From: Beverwykella pulmonaria
Taxonomy: Eukaryota > Ascomycota > Dothideomycetes > Pleosporales > Melanommataceae
Length of the DNA: 64,000 nucleotides
Direction of reading: 5' to 3'
Assembly (NCBI GenBank): GCA_001599595.1
Contig: BCHH01000003.1
Location: 1,536,477-1,600,476, forward strand
The notes beneath the pieces are model-generated. The model was not told where the DNA came from and did no database searches. It saw nothing but the letters and a program-made list of their open reading frames with translations. The stretch's first letter is position 1, and each line of letters opens with the position of its first letter. The position numbers and the translations under genes are program-made. Below are positions 1-12,253 of this stretch, in pieces.

Positions 1-306
1 CCGGTTCACGCGCTTGTCGAGAGCCACTGCACACGCGACGACGCGATCCCCGACTTTAAAACGCGTGGCGTTCGCGCCCACCTCGACGATTTCTCCCGCA
101 ATGTCGGTGCCAAGGATGAAGGGGAGTTTGACCCATGACACGGCGAGATTGGGGGCTTCTTGGATAATCCAGTCGTAGGGGTTGACGGCGACAGCGGCGT
201 TTTTTACGACCATTTCATTTTCGCGAGGTGGTGTATATGCTGCGGATTGGAGTTTTAGGGGAGTTTGTTTGGCGAGCAGGACGGCGGCATTATTGGTAGG
301 TGCCAT
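1..306 (-). CDS. Medium-chain (zinc-type) alcohol dehydrogenase/enoyl-reductase-like protein, N-terminal part, cut by the window edge
   Basis: Reading leftwards from the ATG at 304-306 gives 102 uninterrupted codons to the window edge. The residues fit the GroES-like N-terminal fold of the MDR superfamily: a short beta-rich start, the segment VAVNPYDWIIQEA, then LPFILGTDIAGEIVEVG followed by FKVGDRV, which is the usual GxDxxGxVxxxG...GDRV pattern. Many fungal members are trans-acting enoyl reductases or quinone-oxidoreductase-like enzymes that use NADPH, but the cofactor domain lies outside the window, so the substrate cannot be inferred. The segment carries NPYDW where canonical zinc alcohol dehydrogenases have a Cys-His zinc site, which favours a zinc-free enoyl-reductase-like enzyme. 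Confidence 0.8.
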   Translation of the reverse strand, partial: MAPTNNAAVLLAKQTPLKLQSAAYTPPRENEMVVKNAAVAVNPYDWIIQEAPNLAVSWVKLPFILGTDIAGEIVEVGANATRFKVGDRVVACAVALDKRVNR

Positions 307-1590
307 TTTGTTTTTCTCGATGGAAAAGAGGAATGTGTGAGGTTATAGAGATGGAGTGATGGTGCATTGCGGCTGTTATTTATCGTTTTTTATGAGAGGT
401 CGGAATGGGTGTGTATACGACCTGGGGTTAGAACAGGAGAATTAGTCGGAGGGATACAATCTCGACCTCGTGGTGATTATGTCTAGGGCCTCGGAATTTA
501 GAGCTAAGATCCGGAGAAGCCTGTTCGCTTCCAACATGAGACGAATTTGATTGGCGCGAGTTAGGGCGAACAGGGGTGTTGTCGGTTCTATGGCGGCGTG
601 TTATTGAGCCGAAGACGGGTATTGATTTGTCTTGTCGTCATTGAATATTTAGAGAGTCAGCCTGCGTGTTACTGCACTGGATCCGAACTGGATAGTACAG
701 TTGGGATGTCTTATATAACCAAGGACAAGGTTAGAAGCGACCCACAAACAGTGCAATCAAGTCCACTTGATACGTGAAAAGCTGAGAATTGAAGATTGTT
801 CCTTCTAATACTACAACTACCTCCGATTCCCTCTGCGCTCTCTTCAACATCAACACCATCCCCTATCTACCTTCTATATCCCTCCCTAATCCTACCCCTA
901 CACCCAACACCTCACAATTAGTACATACACTACCAAAGTCACCTACACTCCCCTTGGACGCGGCACGAGCAACTCGCGCCTCTCCCCTTTCATCCCTTTC
1001 CTTGCGAATGATAAATCTGGCGCCCGCCTGGCCTCTCCAGGAGAAAAATCTATCCTATAATTCTCAAAACTTGAAAGAATATCGGCCAGGTACAAGAAAG
1101 TCTATCAGAAGTTATGATGGGCTTTGGGAAGAGAAAACTTTATTCTCCGAAATAGGAATATACACACAATTACGCAGGACAAAAAAAGACAAAAAAAGAT
1201 AAAAAGAGGGAAACAATGCATGCCCCATGCTAACGAAAAAGATCTGAGAACTGTTAAGATTCAGGTCTCGCCGCCTCCGATGTGCTTCTTCCTTCCTTCG
1301 AAACCTGCACCACCCGTGACTAATTCCCATGCATTCCCTCTGTGTCTCCTCGTCCTCAAGAGATGCCAAACACAATTTATTCCTAGAATCTGCGAAATCC
1401 AAAACGGAGAGTGGAAAACTCCGATATACTACGTGTTGAGCGATGTGTTATATAGACGATGGTAGGCGCTGCGCAGGACTCCGAGCGCTGTTTGAAGAGC
1501 CAGCCACATTGTAATATCGGCTGTGTTGATGAGTTGTCAGCGACGAAGAGTTGAGATGTGGGGACAAGGGACAGATGAGGAATTAAGGCT
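307..1590. other. Intergenic region with no convincing gene
   Basis: Upstream region of the oxidoreductase at 1-306. The open frames between about 790 and 1465 are Pro/Ser/Thr-rich low-complexity translations without a recognisable domain or splice pattern. I see nothing that supports a gene. It ends where the repeat array begins. Confidence 0.4.
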
Positions 1591-1599
1591 AATTAAAGT

Positions 1600-4500
1600 T
1601 TGATGAAAAGATCGAGGAGGGGCATGTTAGATAAACGCTGAGGTTGGAGCGTCCATGGATACAGTGAGTGTAAGGCCTGCTAGCATCATTATCGCTACTC
1701 ATCTCTGGAACCTCTGCTCTTCGATGGGATCTTCTGAAAATCGAGTGACCGAGCAGTAACGAGGAGTGTAGGAAGAGCCACCCGCGGTGTTTGATCATCT
1801 ATATTATACTAGTCAGCATCAACGGACCCATGGATTAGATACTAACCTACAAGAAACGCGAGATAACAGGGTGAAGTTAAATAGATACCGAAGTAGGAAC
1901 ATCCATGGAAACAGTGATCGTGTGCCCTCCCAGCATCCTTTTCATGAAATTCCTCACGTAGTATCTTGTGAGCTTCGATCAAAGGAATGCGAGCCGGTTT
2001 CTAAGACGCGTAGTCTTGATATATGGCTAGAGATGGTGGTGCCATCCACGGTGCTTGATGATCTTCATTCGCCTTATGAGCATCGATTGAATCGCACCGA
2101 ATAAAAAACTAGCACCCAAAGGAATGTAAAAGAAGATGGACATTAGAAATTTTGGTCGTCTGCATCAAGAGAAATATTGGAGCGAGGAATTGTAGAAGGA
2201 GCCGTTGCAATATGAAGCGGGACGTTAACAAGACCTGAACGTCGGTACATCCATATAAAGGGTAATGGTTCGTCCATGCGGCCGTATTAGTATCGCAAAA
2301 CGTCGCAAATAGGGTCTTCGCTTCGAGAATTCAAGAACCTCCCGTGGATTTTGGGCACACGCGGCCTCGATATACAATCGGATACGGTGGTTAAGCCATC
2401 CACGGTGATCGGTAATCTTCATGAGAGGTTAGTACACATTTGAAATCCTACAGAACATAGGAACAAGTCCAAAGAAAAAGAATCCAAATGGAGATAGCGC
2501 AGGAGCCCCACTGCAGTAGAAGTACAAAGGAAAGGGCCTGAAAGATTTGTAGAGCTATTCATGGCGATCGATGGCCTTGAAACAACTTATTGGAGTTGAT
2601 AAAGCTCTTTGGAAAGTAGAAACGCCGAAGAAGATCGCCCAGAGAAACTGTAGTGATAAAACTAGGCCGAGACAGGTATATCCATAAAAATAAACAGCGT
2701 TCTCCAACTCCTCCAAACAGTAAAATACTGATGACGATAGTACCCCCTTAGTGACGGACCACGAAATACTCTCTGGGAAGATAGCCGGTTAATGTTGTGC
2801 TAAGGTTGGGATATCCAGAATCATGCTAATGAATATCCCTCTCCAGCATCCTGCAGGCGGAGGACTGAGAAAAATTTGCCGCGTATAGTTTTCCCAATAA
2901 TTGAAAATTGGGCGGTTGTTTGTGGCCAGCCAACAACGCCAAGGCCAATAATGTATTTTTTGGACATAAAGATCAGTGACTAGCTAGACATGCGTCCGAA
3001 TTCGAACGCGACGAAGACAGAAGTGCATCACCGGTGAGGATCGGAAGGTAAATGAGAGTTTAGGTCGTTGAGATGGGAATATCCATGAAGACACACCCTC
3101 CGAAGTAGAATCTCCGAGGCCGATGGAATCCCTGTATGTGGTGTCGAGACCACGCAGTGACGAGTTCGCAAAAATCGCCATAGTGCCGAAGATCGTCGAA
3201 CTTCAAATCGCGGGCATAATTATAGTACCATCCGTCGTTCATTTGGAAGCACCACCCTCGATGCTGGATTTTCTGACAATCAAAGGATCAGCGACCGGTC
3301 TTCAAAAACTTTTGAAATTAATAATGAAGATTAGGACTGTGGCATGCAAGGCAGTAATGTCCGGACTTTGAGATAAGGGATGACAACGTCAAGCCCCCAT
3401 ACAACCTGCCAGTTGCCATGATATCCTTTGGATGCGACGTCGATAATAGCCAAGAGGAGCGATCCGGCGTGAAATGAAATCCCGCACGATTTCATCGAGC
3501 TGGCCGTGAGTAGAGGACCATTGGAAATCATGTCAATAAAACCAACTACGATGGCGGAATTTCTGAGGATAAAGATTAGCGGCTGGCAAGAGCTTGCCAG
3601 TACGAAACGAAAAGGTTTAAATTCTGGTTCGTTGTATAGAAGAGACTGGAATCACTTCCGGGTCGAGACAGGTATTGTGACAAACATATCGAATCCTAAC
3701 CCCATCTGCAAATTACTGTAGTATCTTTACAAGCCATGTTTATCGTATCCGTGAGGAATCCGGCGGAAAAAGATGCACTGAAAATCTCTATGCATGAAGA
3801 TGCGATAGGTTGGGGGCCAGCGGCAGCAGTATGAAAGACCCAGCCTTGTTGGGAAGCGATGTAGGAACAAGCATCAGCGCCAGACTCGAAAATTCCTCGC
3901 AGTACAAAAACCGGAGAGAGAGCCGAATCTCGAAGAGTTGCTGATGTGGGCAGCGAATCATATCTAGTCCGAAATAGGGACCTCCATAAAGACATAATGC
4001 ACTCTAGCAACTTGGAATCCACTCCAAATGCGCGTACGATCTAGATAATACCGAAAATGCGGATTGCGGTAGGAAGGTAAAGATGCGGTGTTGAAATTGA
4101 ATCAGCACCTTTCCTTCGAGATTGTTATATCCATCTTCAAAGGAAAAGAATTCCAAAGGTCAGAGCGTCCTTGAATACAATGGTAGTAATACCCGGTCGG
4201 GGATCCTGCCTCACTCCAACTCCATCGGAAACGATGGTCTGGTCTAGAAATAGGTGTGAACGCATAGGAAGGACAAAGAGGTCCTGCGTTCGGTGCTGGG
4301 GCAAAACGCCAATGTATGCGATGTAAAAGATGTGTAGGGAGATTACGCGAAAGGTCGCTGTTGTTTGGGAAGACATGGTCCATGCTCGCGTCGCCGGTAA
4401 TACCTAGGCACCAATGGAGACTGAAGAGATATGTCCAGCCAATATGACAGAGTTTCTGAAGAAAACGGATCAGATGTTTTTGTTGATCGAATATGAAGCT

Positions 4501-6900
4501 TGGCGAGATTATCGATTGTGTACAGGATACTCTCTTGCATATCGAAGAGTATTTTGTACCCAAGGGATATATTCTGAAGGATGACAGAAAGTTGTTATAA
4601 TTGTAACTATAACTTCTCCCGAACGATAGTTCCAACCTTTAACGGCCAATTTCCAAGAAATATTAATCAGAAGCTAGCCATTATAAGCTGTCTGTTACAT
4701 GCTCCTAATGGGAGAACGATGGGGTAAGATGGGTACATCTAGTTCCACGTCAAAAACATGCGTTGCCCCGAGGAATCCATTAGGGCCATGATAGCTGAGA
4801 TAGAGTAGAAAGCATCGAACCGGAGGGTCCCAATAGATATGTCCAGTATCATAGAGGCCGTCGCTTGCCAAATCGCCAATGCGGTCGAAATACCAGGATC
4901 AAGTAAGTAGCATAACGCCAATAGTGATCATCAAAATTCTGTTTGACATAAGATATCAGTGACAAGATCGAACATCTTCTCTCGTGTCGCCGAATATTCT
5001 CTTAGAAATACAGAACCAGAGATTGGCAAATGGTACGAGATGGTGTAAGTGTGGAATTGATGTAAAGAGGCACCATGAAGGCGAGGGGATATTAAAGCCC
5101 AGTCCATATCCAGTCACGGATGCCAAAAGGAGATATCCAGATCCAGATCCAGATCCAGATCCAGAGGCGTGATTAACACTCGGTAGGACGCGATACAGGG
5201 ATCCATGAGAGGACCGGCCGCTGGCCCTTCTCGTCAATCCCCAACCTACATTGCGCATAGTATCCCTTCACCAGCTTGCAATTCTCAACGCGATACCTGT
5301 CCATTCCAACGAACTTGGTACCGTGAGTAAGACATTTCTCTTCACCAAAGAATCCGAGCTAGGAAGACCTGGAAGCATCTAGTATAACTGAAAATCGTGT
5401 GTCGAGTCATATGTAGTACTAGCCCTGCTGCATCAGTTCCTTCGGAAAAACTCGGCGGACCCTTCCTCAATTTGCCGAAGTGAGGACAGAGGTGCCTATG
5501 AGGAAAGAGGGATCCATCTCACAAGCGTTAGCTGATGTTGGCTCTGGTACCCGAGGATGTGATGCGGAGCATAACCTCTTGCGAGTGAAGGCAAGAGCCG
5601 TGACGATGCAGTTATGCTATCTAGCATAATGCCGTGGGCGCCGATAAAACGTATGCCGTTTCTGTAGAACCAGCCGACGTGAACAAGACTCTTCACACAA
5701 TCCGTCAGCGAAGCCCAGAAATTTCGCAAGTCATTGATCCTGGTAGATCTTATACAGGGACAATATGGCAAACACCTAACGGGAAAGAAACAGCCACCTC
5801 ACAACTGCTTTTCGTCCCTGGTCCGTGTTCCCTGAGATATGGTGGAGAGTATATTTGTGAGCTAGATTGTTGGAGTTGGAGTTCCGAACCGCCGGAGTCA
5901 CTCAATCAAATTGATTTTGTGAGTGCTGACGGCAGGTGGTGTTCCCTAAGCGTAGAGCTAGCCGAGGTGAATGAGCTTTCTCAGGGAGAAGACAGCAGTA
6001 GAACCCCGCCATGTTTCCATACTCGAATCGACATAAAGGGATGCATCCAAAGTGCGTCAACCAGTCAGCAGGATCTCGGTAACCATATCATAGCCACATG
6101 CCGATATTGATTTTGGTACCCGTATATATGACGCGGGACATAATTGGGTGCCAAGGAATTTGAGTTCCAAACCGCCGGAGTGATCATCCTATTCATCTTA
6201 ACATGGTGAGTGGCGAAAGCAGTTCGCAGCCTGCGGACATAGAACCAGTAGAACCAGCCGACTTGGACGAGTTTCTTGGTGGGAAGGACGTTAGCGATGT
6301 CGAAATGGGGTAGTTTGTCGAAGAGAGGTGGGAGAGCCGCAGGAGCAAAATTAGTCGATTGGGAAGGGGGATTGGAGGTCGAGGTATGGCGAACATTTCA
6401 GATCCTAGGTTTGAAATATGGCCGGTGAAGGTACCTCGTATTATCGTTTCCAACCATTAAACAGACCAGGGTAATCTTCGAATAAGCGGGTACCCATTAT
6501 CCCCCGTATCGTAGGACAGAGGAAGCTTCATGCTACCGACTCCCTTGAACGGTCTCAGGACGCCTTCCCAAGTATCGATCGTGCACTCGGCATAACTGTA
6601 CGGTATTTGATTTGCTTCAACATCTTCTCGGTTGATGTAGTGGATGCTAATGTCATCCCTGGTAGCGTAGCAGAACCAGCCTTGTTGCACAACACTCTGA
6701 TTTGGAGACATCAGCGCCGGGCCATAAATTTCCAGCTTCATGTGTATAGAGCAAGGCCTCAACAAAATTGTACTTGTCCCAGAATGGTTCATTCTCGTCC
6801 AAGTTAATGCAGTGGATGCTGATGAATTCCCTTTGATCGGAGCAGGGCCAGCCTTGATTTTCGACAACCTGTTGCAGAGACGTTAGCGCTGTGGGTACAC
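1600..6900 (-). repeat. Degenerate tandem array of minus-strand coding-like units with a Gly-Trp motif and a C-x-x-G motif
   Basis: On the minus strand, short related peptides recur about every 150-600 bp. A GW motif is readable near 6850 (ENQGWPC), 6690 (QQGWFCY), 6265 (VQVGWFY), 5680 (VHVGWFY), 5245 (RNVGWGL), 4435 (CHIGWTY), 3850 (QQGWVFH), 3230 (NDGWYYN), 2400 (DHRGWLN), 2065 (KHRGWHH) and 1790 (KHRGWLF). A second motif follows each GW or lies between them: HCINLDE, HYINRED, HCIQGRSDL (4180), LCLYGGPYFGLD (3985), VCLHGYSHL (3080), VYFYGYTCLGL (2680), HYPLYGCTDV (2250), HCFHGCSYFGIYL (1900), HCIHGRSNLSVYL (1655). The units are in different frames and separated by stops, so they are either short exons of one gene or the remains of a tandemly duplicated small gene. 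The two units nearest 6.9 kb are best preserved and about 165 bp apart. I do not recognise the family and assign no function. Most units look decayed. Confidence 0.6.
5134..5165. repeat. Hexanucleotide microsatellite (ATCCAG)n
   Basis: Five tandem copies of the 6-mer ATCCAG lie inside the GW-repeat array. Read as codons they give Asp-Pro on the plus strand and Ser-Gly on the minus strand. The tract probably grew by slippage from the short TATCCAG stretch that belongs to the surrounding repeat unit. Confidence 0.85.
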
Positions 6901-7226
6901 GTAAAGGGGGATGGATCGGGAGTGAAAGATGAAAGGGTCATTACAGGGTAATAACAAGGCTGCATACTTGGAGGACCCATTGGAGAAGACTGTAGGTTTC
7001 ACGCCCACATACTGTCATTCCCTATTGCCAACCAGAGAAAATTTTCTTTTGGGGCCTATCACACGAAAAGAGAAGTAAATGCTTACATTTTGAGATACGG
7101 TTGGGGCAAACTGTCTTACAACCACGGACCTAGGACGCAGTCGTCGGTGTATCATGATATATCAAGGCTATTCCAGGACCATAACAAGCACAAAAGGAAA
7201 ACATAAGATCACCTGTTTCTTATCCT

Positions 7227-8486
7227 CTAAATAAGAGATTTAGCAATGCTTACCTGATTCCACTTAAGCGGAGAAATAACTAATTTATCCCCCTCCACAT
7301 GATCATAATCCCCCGTCATTGGATCCATCTGCCCTGGGACCACATTGTTTCCACCAGCCTCATTCTCGGCAGGTCTCTTGGTAACCCTCAACTCTTCAAG
7401 CTTCAACTTCAACCACTGTCCCTTGGGATCGCCATTCCTTATCCTCTCTTCACACCACTCGTCCAGCTGTTGGCACTTCCACCCATCTCCACGCAAACTC
7501 CAGGCCCGGGCTGCTGCCATGGTGTCCCAAACAATGGACCGATCACAGCCGCCTTCGAAGACGGCAAAGCGCACCATGTCGAGGTTCGGTGCTTTGCCGA
7601 GACGGCGGTTGTGGTTGAAGAGTTGCACGGCTTCCAGATTCTGGGCGAGAACGGCCTCTTTTTTCCCCTCGAGGGTAAGTTTCCGAGCTTCGGCATCACC
7701 CCAGTCGACCGTCATAGAAGTGATCCACAACAAGAAGCGCAGGAACTGAATTTTCTCAGGTGTCCAAGGCCCATGGAGCAGCTTGACGGGTATTCGGCAC
7801 TTGACGAACGAGAGAACTGGCAGATGACTTCTCGTGAACAACATCGTGGTTGTGTCTTCGAAGTTTGGCGGCCACTGCTTGTCAAAGCAACCTTCGTCCT
7901 CCGTCTTGCCACAGAGACAACCCTTGCCCTCCCAAGTCTTCAACACGAAGGCCTTGAAGTAGTCCCACGTCATCCATCGTGACGCAAATAGCCGTGTCTG
8001 GGTGCGGGACTGCTCGAGGCGAGAGTTGAGGTTCGTGGTGAAGTACTTGGTGCAAACGGCTCGGAAGCAGTACTCATGTGCGAGCTTCGCGGCGATGTGG
8101 TGCGAGGCGTCGACCAGAGCGAGGTTCAGGCCCGAGAGCAGGAAGATGGGCTGCAGGAGCTCGGTTGGGAGCAGTTCGATTGGGGCTAGTGACATCGTGA
8201 GGGGACTATGCTGGAGTGTGAGTGCGTTAGTGGTGCTGGTAGGATAACTTATGGCTAGAGCAGCAACGTTGAAGCCTGGAGCTGTGGGAAAGTTGCCTAG
8301 AGTTGACGCGTTCGATTGCGTAGTGAGGCGAGCAGATTGCGAAACACGAGGGACAAAACAAGAGCGTCGTAAGAGGTAGAAGCTCTCTCCCTTCATAAAG
8401 GTATTTGGTGGTGGCAGCTGAGGGTCTGAAGCTTGATGTCCGATCCCTCCGCTAGCTTTAGCGTGGTGGGGCAATACGAGCTTCAC
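7227..8486 (-). CDS. F-box-like domain protein
   Basis: A single open frame of 419 codons. The more likely start is the internal ATG at 8195, giving 322 residues that begin MSLAPIELLPTELLQPIF. This is the usual fungal F-box opening (Leu-Pro-x-Glu-Leu-Leu) followed by hydrophobic helices and LALVDASHHIAAKL. F-box proteins bind Skp1 through this segment and recruit substrates to SCF ubiquitin ligases; the partner and target here are unknown. The remainder is a Trp- and Cys-containing region (CLCGKTEDEGCFDKQW) seen in many lineage-expanded fungal F-box proteins. At the 3' end a good donor (CAG|GTAAGC) after LKWNQ suggests a last intron with an acceptor about 35 nt on, which would change only the final few residues. 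The N-terminal extension from 8486 to 8196 looks non-coding. Confidence 0.7.
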   Translation of the reverse strand: MKLVLPHHAKASGGIGHQASDPQLPPPNTFMKGESFYLLRRSCFVPRVSQSARLTTQSNASTLGNFPTAPGFNVAALAISYPTSTTNALTLQHSPLTMSLAPIELLPTELLQPIFLLSGLNLALVDASHHIAAKLAHEYCFRAVCTKYFTTNLNSRLEQSRTQTRLFASRWMTWDYFKAFVLKTWEGKGCLCGKTEDEGCFDKQWPPNFEDTTTMLFTRSHLPVLSFVKCRIPVKLLHGPWTPEKIQFLRFLLWITSMTVDWGDAEARKLTLEGKKEAVLAQNLEAVQLFNHNRRLGKAPNLDMVRFAVFEGGCDRSIVWDTMAAARAWSLRGDGWKCQQLDEWCEERIRNGDPKGQWLKLKLEELRVTKRPAENEAGGNNVVPGQMDPMTGDYDHVEGDKLVISPLKWNQVSIAKSLI

Positions 8487-9365
8487 GGCCTCGATACGAG
8501 GAGCACGACCTCTGCATTGACCAAGGCCGATATACTTTTGACATACTTAATGTGTTTTAATGTGTCTGTTGGCGAAGACATGCCTCTCCAATCTTGCGTA
8601 CAGTTCATACCCATCGCCAAAATAGTGTTTTTTTTTGGATCGGGTATGTGCCGGAGCTGCTCCATCTGCTACCGCTGCAGCGGCCCTGTTCATACGATAT
8701 GGCTATGCGTTCAAATTCTCCACTTGGATGGCCATATCCATAAAATGATCTTCGGGGCATGTTATGCATCACAAGCCCGTGTCGCTGTGCCAGCAATCTA
8801 AGGTCTGCTTCTATACCTGGAGAGTTAGTATCAACATGGGTACGCTAAATGTGATTGATATTTCTCCTTCAAGGCAGAGGTCGCGGAATATTGATACAAG
8901 GGCTATTCGGGATTGTAGACGCATGATTTTTGCGGCCGGTGTCGTGACCTCTGTTCTGCGCCATCATACCCAGTATGAGTGCATCTGTCGTTGACGTGGT
9001 ACATCGTTACGAATCGACCAAGGATTCGAGTTAGTAGCACCAGTGGCCAGGAGCCAAATTCAAGGTGAATGATGTATTTTGTGCATCAAGGTCGTCTAGA
9101 TATACCTACAAAATACAAAAAAAAACCTTCAGCAATAGCTCAGCAATCAGTTTGATGTCTATACGTGTCTTCTAACCTGAGACCTTAGCAAGTTCCGTTT
9201 CTAAAGGAGTGTGGAGACGTACGTTATCATTAATGGAGCTAAGAACGGCGTTGAGAATCTAGATTTATTGAGGCTCCATCGGGAGGCTCAACTTGTTTTG
9301 CCGATGGGAAGACTGCGAGTGCGATCGCGGATCTCAGTGTATTTCGCCAAGACAAGAAAGGTCGC

Positions 9366-10391
9366 TCACGATCGGAGTATTTTCCCCAGCATCCAATGGG
9401 CGAACAGGAGAGCAGGCATGACCGTCAAAGCAACAATCGCTGCAACATATCAGCATCTCATCGCTCTTATCATGAACGCGCTCTTACATGAAAATATTTC
9501 ATGCATCTTCCAAAGAAAGGTAGAAGCAATCTGATCGGAGTCCATCTCGGCAACATGCTCTCTGAGACGCGACGCCTTGTCCGGTAGCTCGAGGCCAAGG
9601 CCGAGGTAGAGGCCGACAATGATGTATTCCATGATAATCTGCATGCACAGCTGAGTCGTGACATCTCCGCTGATGACGTTGAATTTCTGGCTCCCCCACA
9701 GGCTCTCGAACGCAAAGCACATCATGTACACAACATCGACAAGGAAAAAGGGCATGCTCAGAACAACCGTTGTGAGAATCTGAACTTCTGTCGAATCCGC
9801 CAGGTAGAGTCGCGCCGAAATGACAGTCGTCGCCCATATTAGGACAACAAAGCAAGCGCAGTAGAGCGCGACGCCTGCCTTCGTCGATTCGGTTGCTGCG
9901 AAGGTTGGGCCGTCGTAAGAGTCCGGATCGATTCCGCCGGCAACGATGAGAATGAGTGATACGATAAGTGGAATGTGGAGAATCATAAGAATCCATTGCA
10001 TACGCCTGCCTTTGGGTCGAGTCGTGGTGTTGAGTAATGAAGTCGTGGCCATAAATAGGGGCGTCAGGCCCAGTTCTGTGAGTATCGCGACACCACTCTC
10101 CAGCGACGTGTTTGGTGCATCGCTAGGAAACAGTTCTGTTGCTGCTAAATCGATGGAGACCTGATGATGTTTAGATGGATTGTGAAGTATGCTTTGGGTC
10201 CACCATCAACAAACCTGAGTGAGTCGACACAGCGACAACACGATCAGACATATCCACGGATACGAGCGGCCCAGGCCGTGGCGCACAGAAACCCAAATGG
10301 CGACGCAGAGGTAGATGAAGTAGATGATGAGGGTGGCAATGTTAACAATGCCACCGTAGCTAACCACTGCACTGTGCCCGGGTATGGACAT
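9366..10391 (-). CDS. DUF7702-like fungal multi-pass membrane protein
   Basis: Three exons close in frame: 10391-10215, 10160-9488 and 9439-9366, giving 307 residues. Introns are 54 and 48 nt with good GT-AG ends. The protein opens with a hydrophobic segment (IATLIIYFIYLCVAIWVSV) followed by RHGLGRSYPWICLIVLSLCRL, a pattern I associate with the DUF7702 family of fungal integral membrane proteins. After that come SLESGVAILTELGLTPLF and further membrane spans near residues 110-130, 150-170, 190-210 and 225-245, with a last one encoded by exon 3 (LTVMPALLFAHWML). About seven spans are predicted by eye. Function is unknown for the family. A CACGTG-containing upstream region lies at 10.8-10.9 kb. 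Confidence 0.75.
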
Positions 10392-11121
10392 GAGGTTGGA
10401 GCTGAGCTGAAAATTGAGGTTCGAGTGTCACGCTTACCGGTACCCAAGTGCGACGTCATCTATACTTGGCAATTTCCATTTTCGATAAATCATCTTGAAT
10501 GTACTGCGCTTGCGGCACTATTATCAATGCAGATAGGTATCTGTATGTTGTCTCTTTGTGGCCGGCTCGATGCATACCTAGATTCTTGCAGCTTGATCGC
10601 GCTACCACGTGATTCGGGCCGGATCTGGACGGAACGAGACTAGTCCGGGTGCGAGCTATTATTCACAACTCCTAGGATGATATGTAGGATGATTAAAGTA
10701 ATAGAGACAGCAGGCAGAAAGATAACGACAACCCTCCCAAGTCTTACTTTATCTGCTAGCGTAAACTTTACAAACAATCCTGTTATTCTATCTAAAAGTG
10801 ATACGTGTTGAAAGGCAGCTGGCTAGCCGAGACTGGGACACGTGACATCCTCGTGACAGGCACATGATAGGCACGTGACCAAGATGGCTGGGCAGATGTC
10901 CGAGTATATAGCACCAGCCTGGTTCTACGTTGGCACCTCAAGCAATATTTTTCTGTCCCCTCCCACTCAGAGCTCTCACATTCTAACAATACGCAACCCT
11001 CTTACTAGTAGCCTTGGTGGCCGCACTGGTAATATACCAGAGAATCCATGAAACTAGCTTGTGCCAGCGCCTCTTACCAATGACGTAATATCCTACTGAG
11101 AAGGCAACAGAGGTCTTTTCT
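10392..11121. other. Intergenic region, probable promoter of the membrane protein
   Basis: No gene is seen. Between 10795 and 10885 there are repeated ACGTG cores (ACACGTGAC, GCACGTGACC and CTCGTGAC), and a CACGTG also lies at 10609. Clustered E-box-like sites suit a fungal promoter, but which gene they serve is unclear because the next gene (the esterase) is convergent in position and its 3' end faces this stretch. Confidence 0.3.
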
Positions 11122-12253
11122 TCAACATTTCTCCGGATGAGCTGTCAGCCATCCTAATACTATCTCGGCTATTGCCATATTGTTCTTCTCCATAAATAAC
11201 ATATGTCCATTACCTTTCACACCATCCTCTCCCAAGTCCGCGTACTTAACCTCAACACCAGCTTGTCTCAAATACTCCACCGTAGCCCAGTCATACGGAG
11301 CATGATAGCTCGCTTCCGCTGTAACCACCAGCACCGGTATCTTGGACAGATTCTTCAACCTCTTCGCAGGCTCGGCTTGCAGGATGCACTCTGTGTGCAT
11401 GTCATTTTTCGGCTTCACGGCCACCGTTCGAAGATTTTCAGCATTTGGTCCTGCAGAAGGCTCGTACTCGATTTCCATATCTGTTAGGCCCCATGTACGC
11501 TCTCTGCCTGAGAAAGGAGCTTGGTTTTTGAATGGGGGCCCAGAGGGCTCGAGTGCAACGATTCCTTTCACGACATCTGGCCTCGCATCGCCGGTCCGCC
11601 ATCCAAACGCTCCAGCCTGACTATGAGTGATTAGGTACGCTTCGCCAACTCGATCCATTAGTGCCGTGTACGCTTTCGCATTACTTTCTTCTGCTCTCAC
11701 GCGATCGGATTCGAATGGGACTTGCGAAGCGAAGAAGGCGTCGAAGATGGGATCACCGACTTTGCCCGTTCCGGGCCATTGCGTGTGGAGCTTTGACTGA
11801 GGCCAGAGGGAGTGCGTTGAAGTCGCCGTGAAGTATGTTTCAATATCCGAAGTGCTCATTGTCCCCATGGAATTGACGGACGGGTGCCATGCTGACCGGC
11901 CTCGCGCTGGTTGGTCGGTGAGATAGACAGTGTATCCGTGAGAAAGAAAGAAAGATGCCCATCCAGGACGGCCGTCGGGTGTTGTCATAAAGTTTGTTCC
12001 CGTCTGTCCTGCTCCGGCGATGAAGATGATAGGGTACGGTTGGGTGACGCGAGACGGTGTAAGTTTTTCGACATAGATTTGGTTGATCATGTATTTTTTG
12101 GTTTCTTTTCCGACCTAAAAGTGTGAGCGAGAAAATTGAAAAGGGGGGTTCCTTTCTTACCGTGATGTTTATATATTCGCCGCCCACATAGAAGTGCTCA
12201 CGCCTTGGTGAATCGTTTCCAGGATCAAGGGTCATATCGAGGTTACTAGCCAT
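11122..12253 (-). CDS. Alpha/beta-hydrolase, fungal esterase (Esterase_713-like)
   Basis: Two exons, 12253-12161 and 12114-11122, are joined in phase 0 across a 46-nt intron and give 361 residues. Visible are an oxyanion-loop segment (IIFIAGAGQTGTNF), the nucleophile elbow THSQAG with the catalytic Ser near residue 200, and a C-terminal GNGHMLFMEKNN whose His is the likely third triad member. The beginning (REHFYVGGEYINI) and the phrase LTDQPARGRSAWHP are typical of the fungal serine-hydrolase group annotated as Esterase_713-like. No signal peptide is visible, so it is probably intracellular. The natural substrate is unknown. The neighbours give no pathway context. Confidence 0.82.

Noticed and set aside
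789..1202. Plus-strand 137-codon frame rich in Pro, Thr and Ser
   Set aside because: Low-complexity composition, no start context or domain, and overlapping frames of equal length on the other strand.
5634..6110. Plus-strand 158-codon frame
   Set aside because: It is the antisense of the minus-strand GW units (VHVGWFY at about 5680), which recur elsewhere, so the minus strand carries the signal.
7299..7982. Plus-strand 227-codon frame
   Set aside because: Shadow of the F-box-like gene on the minus strand; no domain.
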